Positions 5,981 to 11,054 of a stretch of 11,054 nucleotides of DNA are shown piece after piece. Location: positions 1 to 11,054 of the forward strand of contig WFSM01000076.1 of assembly GCA_015485945.1 (NCBI GenBank), given 5' to 3'. The notes under the pieces are model-generated. The model saw only the letters and a program-made list of their open reading frames with translations, did not search any database and had not been told where the DNA came from. Each line of letters starts with the position of its first letter. Position 1 is the first letter of the stretch. A program made the position numbers and the translations under genes. The DNA is from Candidatus Bipolaricaulota bacterium. Its GTDB lineage: Bacteria > Bipolaricaulota > Bipolaricaulia > UBA7950 > UBA9294.

Positions 5981-6630
5981 TGATCCAGGTTTCAGAGCTT
6001 CATTTCTCCACTGACGAGGGGTTTAAGGTACTGGAGGATGTGCACCTGCGCGTCGACCAAGGAGAGATGGTATTCCTCGTCGGTCCTCAGGGCGCGGGGA
6101 AGTCGGTCCTGCTCGGGTTGCTCATCGCGCGTATCCCGCCACAACAAGGGCAGATCCTCGTGTACGACCGTAACGTCGCCCGGCTGAGCCGACGTAAGGC
6201 CGAAGAACTTCGGCAGCGGATAGGGGTTTACCCACAAGGATTTACACCGCTTCCTAAGACCGTGATGGAGAACGTAACGTTTAAACTGCGCGCGCTGGGA
6301 AACTTTCGCGAACAGGCCGAGGATAAAGCGCTTGCTGCGCTCGAGCGCGTGGGACTGACCGCGCAGCTCACCACCCCGGCCATGGAGCTCGATGCTGCTG
6401 ACCGGGTACGGTTGGGACTGGGAGTGGCGTTGTGCGATGACCCTCTTCTCCTGCTGTGCGATGAACCGTTTGCCGAGCTGGAGCCTGAGAACCGTCGGGA
6501 AATCGCGGCGTTGCTCGCTCGCATTCATTCTCGGGGAATAACCGCATTGGTAGCGAGTCGTGGGCCGTTGCCGGATGCGGTCTCCGCCCATCGGGTGATC
6601 ACTCTCGTTGATGGAAAGGTGATGGAATGA
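5971..6630 (+). CDS. ftsE: FtsE-like ABC ATPase with degenerate signature and H-loop
   Basis: By architecture and by its FtsX-like partner this is the nucleotide-binding half of a cell-division FtsEX-type complex, which transmits ATP-driven signals to peptidoglycan hydrolases. Length (219) fits FtsE. Conserved features are Walker A GPQGAGKS (38-45), Q-loop Gln89 (VYPQGF), PLPKTVMENV (93-102, typical of FtsE) and Walker B LLLLCDEP (159-166) with Glu165. Strikingly, the signature LSGGEQQRV is replaced by LDAADRVRL (140-148), the D-loop GNLD by AELE, and the H-switch ATHD by ASRG (195-198). The ATP cycle may therefore be altered or lost. The start may be the ATG at 5971, giving a 10-base overlap with prmC, or the in-frame ATG at 5980, which overlaps the prmC TGA by one base. 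The 3' end overlaps ftsX as ATGA. Identity as FtsE is inferred from family features plus context. Confidence 0.82.
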   Translation: MSVMIQVSELHFSTDEGFKVLEDVHLRVDQGEMVFLVGPQGAGKSVLLGLLIARIPPQQGQILVYDRNVARLSRRKAEELRQRIGVYPQGFTPLPKTVMENVTFKLRALGNFREQAEDKALAALERVGLTAQLTTPAMELDAADRVRLGLGVALCDDPLLLLCDEPFAELEPENRREIAALLARIHSRGITALVASRGPLPDAVSAHRVITLVDGKVME

Positions 6631-7463
6631 CAGGGCCGGCGGTGTTCGTATTTCGGGAGCTGGTTGGCGCGATACGGATCAAGAGCGGGCTGTTATTTCT
6701 GGGATTGATTGCGGCAATCTTTGCATTTCTCGCCATCTTTTCCTGCTTCTTCCTTGCGGGAACTCCGGTGGAAACGCATGCTCTGTCCGCATCTCCGCCG
6801 GGAGAGGTAACCGTCTATCTGTCCCCGCGTCTTTCCGATCAAGAAATAAATACGCTCTACCAGTCCCTGCTCGCCCGACCCGACGTAGCTCAGATCCACT
6901 TCCTCCTCGGCTCTGAGCTTACTCCGCCACGGACGGGAGGGGCATTTGTAATCCAAGCAACGTCCCCATCAGCCGCGACCCCGTTGGAAAAAGTAATCGG
7001 AAGCCTGACGGGAGTGGAAAAGACCGCCGTAATGCCGCAGGCAACACACATTCATCTCAGTTTATCACTTCCAGCGCGGATCGGGCTGTTACTCGGGCTC
7101 GTAGTGACCGGGTTCCTGGCGTTGTTTATCGCCCGCGCCACGTTCCTCAACCTGCTGCGTGATTTCGCGCCTCACATCACGTTGATGGAGTTGGCCGGCG
7201 CACCAGAACGCACGTTGCAGGCGGCAATTGTTGTATTAGGGTTGATCGGCGGATTGGTGGCAGGTGCACTGTTGATTGCCGTCGTTTACATTATCCATGC
7301 GTCCGCATTGTCGCCGTCTGGCGCGCTCCTGTCCACTGCGGCCGGATTGACTGATAGCGCACGCGTGCTCGCCGCCAGCCTGCTTAGCCTTCTTATTGGG
7401 CTTTTGTTCGGAGGACTGGCCGGCATCCTGGGCGCGAGCTTCATCCCCCGATTTCGTGCCTGA
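6627..7463 (+). CDS. ftsX: FtsX-like cell division permease
   Basis: This is the membrane partner of the FtsE-like ATPase. The 278 residues show the FtsX layout: a short cytoplasmic N-terminus, TM1 (about 21-44), an external domain (45-150), then TM2 (151-170), TM3 (199-224) and TM4 (247-272). The external part has the family pattern VTVYLSPRLSDQEINTLYQ, RPDVAQIHFL and SLTGVEKT. The cytoplasmic loop APHITLMELAGAPERTLQ (181-198) corresponds to the family's EIEIMRLVGAT segment that contacts the ATPase. The ATG overlaps the ftsE stop as ATGA, with AAGGTG upstream, so the two are translationally coupled. FtsX controls cell-wall hydrolases through its external domain; no EnvC/PcsB-like hydrolase is seen nearby. 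The TGA directly abuts the stop of the opposing ABC permease. The sequence is divergent, but topology and loop motifs support the call. Confidence 0.85.
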   Translation: MTGPAVFVFRELVGAIRIKSGLLFLGLIAAIFAFLAIFSCFFLAGTPVETHALSASPPGEVTVYLSPRLSDQEINTLYQSLLARPDVAQIHFLLGSELTPPRTGGAFVIQATSPSAATPLEKVIGSLTGVEKTAVMPQATHIHLSLSLPARIGLLLGLVVTGFLALFIARATFLNLLRDFAPHITLMELAGAPERTLQAAIVVLGLIGGLVAGALLIAVVYIIHASALSPSGALLSTAAGLTDSARVLAASLLSLLIGLLFGGLAGILGASFIPRFRA

Positions 7464-8693
7464 TCACTCGTAGCGGAGCGCGTCGACTACCGGCAGTTTG
7501 GCAGCGCGCCGGGCGGGCATCCAGCCGGCGAACGCCCCAAGGAAGAACGAGAACGCGAGGGTGGACACGATCAGTATCGGACTCGCCACCGCGTGGATTT
7601 CCACGTTAAAGTAACCGCGGATCACGGCGGCGGCAACGCTGCTGAGACCAAGTCCAAATAGCACCCCGACAATTCCGCCGACCAACCCCATCAGTCCCGA
7701 CTCGATGAGAAAGATTGACAGAATCTGTCCCCGTCGCGCCCCGAGTGCTTTCATCACCCCGATTTCCCGCGTCCGTTCAAGCACAGCGGTGTACATCGTG
7801 TTCATCACACCAACCCCGCCGACAAGGAGTGAGATTCCGGCAATCCCCGCGAGAAACCCGCTTACCGATCCCATCACCGTGCTGATCTGGCGGCTGATGT
7901 CCGAGTAGGTAACGGTGGTCACGGTTGTATCGCCGGCCGCTTTCAGGGCCTGTTTCACCCGAGCGGCGATCGTGTCCACATCCGTTCCCTTGGCGGTCTT
8001 AACCAGCGTGAGAAGAACTTTATCGCTTTTACCAAACAGAACGTTCATTTGATCGAACGGAACAAATATCGTGTCCGCATTGCTGGTGCGGTTTAATCCA
8101 AAGCTGGCCCCCTGCCCGGTGGTCTTCGGCGCGATGATTCCAATAATTTTGAACTGGTGGTCCTCGATCGTTATCGTGTATCCCAACTGAGCATGAAGCT
8201 GTGTTGCCACGGCGTGTCCGAGAATGGCGACATTGGATTCACCCGGGCGGAAGAACCGTCCACCGGGAGCAAATGACAAGTCGCCCAAAAACGAACTGAA
8301 TTCAGTCATCAACGTCGGCGACAGCCCCATCACCGGGAGGAATCCCTGGCGTGATTTGCCAGCGGAGGAGGGCCCCTTCACAAATCCGGTTTCGGATCGC
8401 ACCGCCGCCACTGCAGTTACTCCTGGGACCTGTTTGATCACGTTCAGGTTGACATGCACTGCTTTGGCTGCGCTGTGCGGCGACTGGAACGCATTTTTCC
8501 CGACAACCAAAAACGAGTTATATCCGAATACCTTAGCCACCTGCTGAGTAACGCTTCGTTCCAAGCCAAGACCGATCGAAATCATGGCAACAACGGCAGT
8601 GATCCCGATGAACACTCCAATCACCGTGAGCCAGCTCCGCATCTTACGGTGCATAATTCCCCGGGTCGATAACAAGAAGAAATCGCTAAACAT
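7464..8693 (-). CDS. MacB/FtsX-type ABC transporter permease
   Basis: This is a permease of the MacB-type (type VII) ABC family, which works by transmembrane conformational signalling and drives export or lipoprotein handling. The 409 residues comprise TM1 (about 20-43), a large periplasmic MacB-PCD domain (about 44-275) and three C-terminal helices (about 279-300, 328-358 and 371-395). Diagnostic segments are the N-terminal RKMRSWLTVIGVFIGI (16-31), the coupling loop ERTREIGVMKALGARRGQI (306-324) and the C-terminal MPARRAAKLPVVDALRYE (392-409). It lacks a fused ATPase, unlike E. coli MacB; the ATPase is the separate gene just upstream, with which it overlaps by 8 bases. A Shine-Dalgarno AGGAGG lies inside that gene's 3' end. 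No HlyD/MacA-type fusion protein or TolC is present. The substrate is unknown. The stop abuts ftsX's stop with no gap. Confidence 0.93.
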   Translation of the reverse strand: MFSDFFLLSTRGIMHRKMRSWLTVIGVFIGITAVVAMISIGLGLERSVTQQVAKVFGYNSFLVVGKNAFQSPHSAAKAVHVNLNVIKQVPGVTAVAAVRSETGFVKGPSSAGKSRQGFLPVMGLSPTLMTEFSSFLGDLSFAPGGRFFRPGESNVAILGHAVATQLHAQLGYTITIEDHQFKIIGIIAPKTTGQGASFGLNRTSNADTIFVPFDQMNVLFGKSDKVLLTLVKTAKGTDVDTIAARVKQALKAAGDTTVTTVTYSDISRQISTVMGSVSGFLAGIAGISLLVGGVGVMNTMYTAVLERTREIGVMKALGARRGQILSIFLIESGLMGLVGGIVGVLFGLGLSSVAAAVIRGYFNVEIHAVASPILIVSTLAFSFFLGAFAGWMPARRAAKLPVVDALRYE

Positions 8694-9384
8694 GGACGCC
8701 CTCCTGGGTAGTGATCAGCCGGCCGTCTTTAATGCGCACGATTCTGCCGGCGACCGCTGCTGCGTCGGGATCGTGAGTGGCGATGATTACTGTCTTCCCA
8801 TCATCGCGGCTCAACCCGGCGAGGTGCTCCAAAATCCTCCCTCCGCTTTCCGAGTCGAGGTTCCCGGTGGGCTCGTCCGCGATGATGATCTCGGGATCGT
8901 TTGCCAACGCGCGTGCAATCGCAACCCGCTGTCGTTCACCACCGGACAGCTCGTTCGGCCGATGCGAGAATCGATCTCCCAGTCCGACGCGCGTCAACAA
9001 CGTCCGTGCCCGCGTTGCCCGCGTTCGCCGCGGCACCCGCTGAAAGATCATCGGCAGTTCCACGTTAAGTTGGGCGGACAGCGTGGGCACAAGGTTGAAC
9101 GTTTGAAATACGAATCCGATGCGTTGCCCCCGCAATTGTGTGAGTTTTCGTTCCGCTAAGCTCTTGACATCGATCCCGTCGATCAACGCCGTTCCGCTCG
9201 TCGGGGTGTCAAGCGCGCCGAGAATATGGAGCAATGTCGATTTTCCCGATCCGGACGGCCCCATCAGCGCGATGATCTCCCCGTTGTGTACAACGAGATC
9301 AACACCGCGCAGGGCGTGTACGATCGTCTTACCGAGCGAATACTGGCGGGTTACCCCCTCCAGCCGCAGAACCGCGTCCATCAT
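8686..9384 (-). CDS. MacB/LolD-type ABC transporter ATP-binding protein
   Basis: This is the ATPase subunit for the adjacent MacB-type permease, acting on the cytoplasmic face. The 232 residues and all motifs are canonical: Walker A GPSGSGKST (42-50), Q-loop Gln94 (FVFQTFNLVPTL), signature LSGGERQRVAIARAL (146-160), Walker B IIIADEP (166-172), D-loop GNLD (174-177) and H-switch His204 (ATHD). It serves as an internal contrast to the degenerate FtsE-like ATPase in the same window. The ATG at 9384 overlaps the stop of the secreted-protein gene as ATGA; a second ATG follows directly and is equally possible. Only a weak GGCGGG precedes it, so translation probably depends on coupling. The 3' end overlaps the permease by 8 bases. 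The LolD/MacB subfamily is clear; which substrate it serves is not. Confidence 0.96.
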   Translation of the reverse strand: MMDAVLRLEGVTRQYSLGKTIVHALRGVDLVVHNGEIIALMGPSGSGKSTLLHILGALDTPTSGTALIDGIDVKSLAERKLTQLRGQRIGFVFQTFNLVPTLSAQLNVELPMIFQRVPRRTRATRARTLLTRVGLGDRFSHRPNELSGGERQRVAIARALANDPEIIIADEPTGNLDSESGGRILEHLAGLSRDDGKTVIIATHDPDAAAVAGRIVRIKDGRLITTQEGVHV

Positions 9385-9974
9385 CCCGCCGCCGGGGTAA
9401 ACGAGTACGCGGTGAGCTCAAGCAGGAAGGTGGTCACCCACTTTCCCGATCGCTTTTCTTCCACCTTAATCAACGGTGACACGAATACTGGCTTGACAAG
9501 CGAGAACGCAAGCGTAGTGCGTGTATCCGGATGGGCAGGATCGGTGTACACACCGGACAGGCATGAAATTCCGGCGATGGCCACCTTGTCACCGGCGTGG
9601 AACGTGCCACCGCCGGGAAGGATGTAATCTTCGTTTGGAGTGAGGTCAGAGCGATGCGCGAGTAACGCGGAGATTGGACCAAAATCAACGTTTGCCATTC
9701 CCGACGCCACGCTGGTGGCACCGAACAGAAACCCGAACACCCCAAGCTCATCCGGTGTTCCCGTGGCTTCGGTTGTCATCTTTATTTGGTACCGCCCCCC
9801 CGGAAGTCCGGTCACCGTCAACGTGAGTGTCTGCGGGGTGGTGAGCTTGTCGGTGGTGATCCGGTAAGCCATTGCGGTAGTACCAGCGGGAAAGTCGGTG
9901 AGCTTGGTTTGGGCATATGCACCGTATGCGACCACTGTCAGGATGAGCAGAAATACAAGACTTCTTACACGCAT
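9381..9974 (-). CDS. Secreted protein of unknown function, coupled to the ABC exporter
   Basis: No family recognised. The 197 residues start with a Sec signal peptide (MRVRS, hydrophobic core, AYGAYA, cleavage probably after residue 21). The mature part is rich in Thr, Gly and beta-strand-like alternation (LTLTVTGLPGGRYQIKMTT), contains one Cys (138) and has no lipobox or further membrane segment. The ATG at 9974 is well supported by GAGGAGGAA five bases upstream. The stop overlaps the start of the ABC ATPase (ATGA), so the three genes form one translationally coupled unit. Context suggests a periplasmic accessory or substrate-binding component of the MacB-type transporter. A LolA-like carrier fold is possible on size and context, but I see no motif proving it. 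Confidence 0.85.
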   Translation of the reverse strand: MRVRSLVFLLILTVVAYGAYAQTKLTDFPAGTTAMAYRITTDKLTTPQTLTLTVTGLPGGRYQIKMTTEATGTPDELGVFGFLFGATSVASGMANVDFGPISALLAHRSDLTPNEDYILPGGGTFHAGDKVAIAGISCLSGVYTDPAHPDTRTTLAFSLVKPVFVSPLIKVEEKRSGKWVTTFLLELTAYSFTPAAG

Positions 9975-9979
9975 AGTGG

Positions 9980-9988
9980 TTCCTCCTC
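9980..9988 (-). promoter_or_regulatory. Shine-Dalgarno for the secreted protein of the ABC cassette
   Basis: GAGGAGGAA on the minus strand, five bases (CCACT) before the ATG at 9974. It is the strongest ribosome site of the right-hand gene run and supports independent translation of this cassette. Confidence 0.8.
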
Positions 9989-10001
9989 ATGGATATGACG
10001 T

Positions 10002-10030
10002 AAGGTAGTGGATGAACGGGAAAAATTCAA
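10002..10030 (-). promoter_or_regulatory. Possible promoter for the secreted-protein/ABC cassette
   Basis: On the minus strand, TTGAAT (10030-10025) is separated by 17 bases from TACCTT (10007-10002). The hexamers match consensus at about 4 and 3 positions. It overlaps the end of ribF, and transcription would start near 9995. Read-through from ribF is equally possible, as I see no terminator between them. Confidence 0.3.
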
Positions 10031-10947
10031 CCGTGGTCGTCAGGAAACAAAATCGATCGCGGACGGGGATGGGTGGGGATGAGAACCCGCGCTGCCGCGA
10101 TATCAACAGCGATTTGGGCTGTAAGCGCGTCCAGTGACGGAAACTGGCGATCGTCACGCACACGTTCGAGAAGGTGCACCTCCATTGTTGTGCCGGCGAG
10201 CGCACTTGCTGGCGGAGTGAGGAGATAAACTTCGACCCGCATCTCATCCCCGCCAACGGTTGGCCTGGTCCCGCTGTAGACGAGTGCGTATCCGCGCCCC
10301 GACTCCCACACGGCGTATCCCAAGTAGATCCCGGGTCCGGGCCGCAGCAATGTCGGCGGAAGAGCAAGGTTGGCGGTGGGATAGCCGAGCGCGCGCCCGA
10401 TGCGATCGCCGGGCACTACCGCACCTGTGATCACCGGTGGTCGACCGAGGAGACGCGTTGCTGCCGCCATGTTTCCCTTCCGAACCAGAGCGCGGATGCG
10501 GGTGCTGCTCACCGGCGCACCGTCGATCATCACCGGGGGGACGACGGTCGCCTCTATCCCGGCATCCCGTGCCGTCGCCCGCAGCAGTTGGGCGTCACCG
10601 CTGCGGTCACGGCCGAATCGGAAGTCCGCTCCCACGACGATCACACGGGCGTGCAGTTCGCCCACGATGGTGTGGGCGAAAAACTCGGTCGGTGAAAGAT
10701 CTCGCACCTGGGCGAACTCCCCAATGACAACTTGTGCCACGTAACGCCGTAGCAAAATCGTCTTCATGCGTTCGGTGAGGATCAGGTGTGGCCCCGGCAC
10801 GGAAAACCGAGGTGGAAACGAGAACGTATACGCGACCGACTCCAATTCCATTCGGTGCGCGTAGTCCCGTACCCGCTGCAAAATCGCTTGATGACCGCGA
10901 TGTACCCCGTCGAACGTCCCGATCGTCACTACAGTTTCATGCTCCAT
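10027..10947 (-). CDS. ribF: Bifunctional riboflavin kinase / FAD synthetase (RibF)
   Basis: RibF phosphorylates riboflavin to FMN and adenylylates FMN to FAD. Counting from the ATG at 10947 gives 306 residues, close to the usual 310. The N-terminal FAD synthetase domain begins VVTIGTFDGVHRGH (6-19, HxGH-type nucleotidyl transferase motif), with GADFRFGRDRSGD (106-118) and VSSTRIR (146-152). The C-terminal kinase domain has GRALGYPTAN (184-193), SGTRPTVGG, the catalytic Glu239 in VEVYLL, and the closing FPSLDALTAQIAVDIAAAR. The frame remains open upstream to an ATG at 11046 and to the window edge. That 33-residue extension looks unlike RibF and would put the motif far from the N-terminus, so 10947 is preferred. 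Only a weak GGGG precedes it. In many bacteria truB or rbfA lies upstream; the window ends before this can be seen. Confidence 0.95.
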   Translation of the reverse strand: MEHETVVTIGTFDGVHRGHQAILQRVRDYAHRMELESVAYTFSFPPRFSVPGPHLILTERMKTILLRRYVAQVVIGEFAQVRDLSPTEFFAHTIVGELHARVIVVGADFRFGRDRSGDAQLLRATARDAGIEATVVPPVMIDGAPVSSTRIRALVRKGNMAAATRLLGRPPVITGAVVPGDRIGRALGYPTANLALPPTLLRPGPGIYLGYAVWESGRGYALVYSGTRPTVGGDEMRVEVYLLTPPASALAGTTMEVHLLERVRDDRQFPSLDALTAQIAVDIAAARVLIPTHPRPRSILFPDDHG

Positions 10948-11054
10948 CGCCCCGCGATTGTATCCGGAAACCCGACCGCGGGCAGCGCTCCCCTTGCCGG
11001 CAGCGCGGCGTGTGAGTACATTTGGAAAAAACTTTACGGGAGTCATGACATGAC
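10948..11054. other. Region upstream of ribF at the window edge, with a possible -10 element
   Basis: About 107 bases without a supported gene. On the minus strand, TACAAT (10962-10957) resembles a -10 element, but the base 17 positions upstream gives only CTGCCC as a -35. Two copies of GGCAGCGC (10981-10988 and 10999-11006, plus strand) lie 18 bases apart. One minus-strand frame is open from the edge to a TGA at 10939-10937 overlapping the ribF start, but its composition is not protein-like. A TGA in another frame at 11045-11043 could end an upstream gene. None of this is firm. Confidence 0.3.

Noticed and set aside
9987..10367. Minus-strand frame overlapping the end of ribF
   Set aside because: It is in another frame of ribF, with Cys/Arg/Ser-rich low-plausibility sequence and no ribosome site.
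10981..11006. Direct repeat GGCAGCGC as an operator
   Set aside because: Eight-base GC-rich repeats are expected by chance in such DNA, and the spacing and flanks give no further symmetry.
10948..11046. N-terminal 33-residue extension of RibF from the ATG at 11046
   Set aside because: RibF proteins begin shortly before TIGxFDGVHxGH. The extension is Arg/Gly/Ala-rich and covers a likely upstream region.
1..11054. CRISPR arrays, insertion sequences, tRNA, rRNA, riboswitches
   Set aside because: No regularly spaced repeats, transposase motifs, terminal inverted repeats or cloverleaf patterns were seen. The sequence upstream of ribF is too short and lacks the conserved FMN riboswitch core.

Overview
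This is a bacterial chromosomal window with dense gene packing. GC content looks moderately high (estimated by eye, not computed). The genes are mostly housekeeping: SecA, IspD, PrmC, FtsEX-like proteins, RibF, a MacB-type ABC exporter pair and a membrane-anchored PIN-TRAM protein. No mobile element, CRISPR array, rRNA or tRNA was recognised. Signal peptides, a lipobox lipoprotein, sigma-70-like promoters and Shine-Dalgarno sequences all point to Bacteria. The lineage cannot be fixed from the sequence; a deep-branching uncultivated group is only a guess. The yacL/ispD neighbourhood recalls Bacillus-type synteny.

Left part, all minus strand. A run of genes reads leftward from a promoter near 5045: a membrane PIN-TRAM protein (4985-3927), a short TolB/WD40-like lipoprotein (3913-3419), ispD (3417-2725) and a secreted protein of unknown function (2691-2008). 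These are tightly spaced and look like one operon. It is followed by a strong GC hairpin (1970-1994), then a small two-helix membrane protein that overlaps the hairpin or starts just after it. secA follows with its own promoter (1593-1566) and runs off the left edge after residue 516.

Middle part, plus strand. An extended -10 promoter (5054-5082), interleaved with the divergent minus-strand promoter, drives prmC, an FtsE-like ATPase and an FtsX-like permease (5111-7463). Their reading frames overlap. The FtsE-like protein keeps Walker A and Walker B but has lost the signature, D-loop and H-switch residues.

Right part, minus strand. RibF (start probably 10947) is followed by a three-gene cassette: a secreted protein, a complete MacB/LolD-type ATPase and a MacB/FtsX-type permease. 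The cassette genes overlap each other and converge on ftsX with no intergenic base.

The points most worth a second look are the degenerate FtsE, the near-identical 21-nt segment (motif GEGIVRL) shared by the two adjacent unknown exported proteins, the hairpin lying over the start region of the small protein, and the secreted-protein/ABC-exporter cassette that lacks a membrane-fusion partner.
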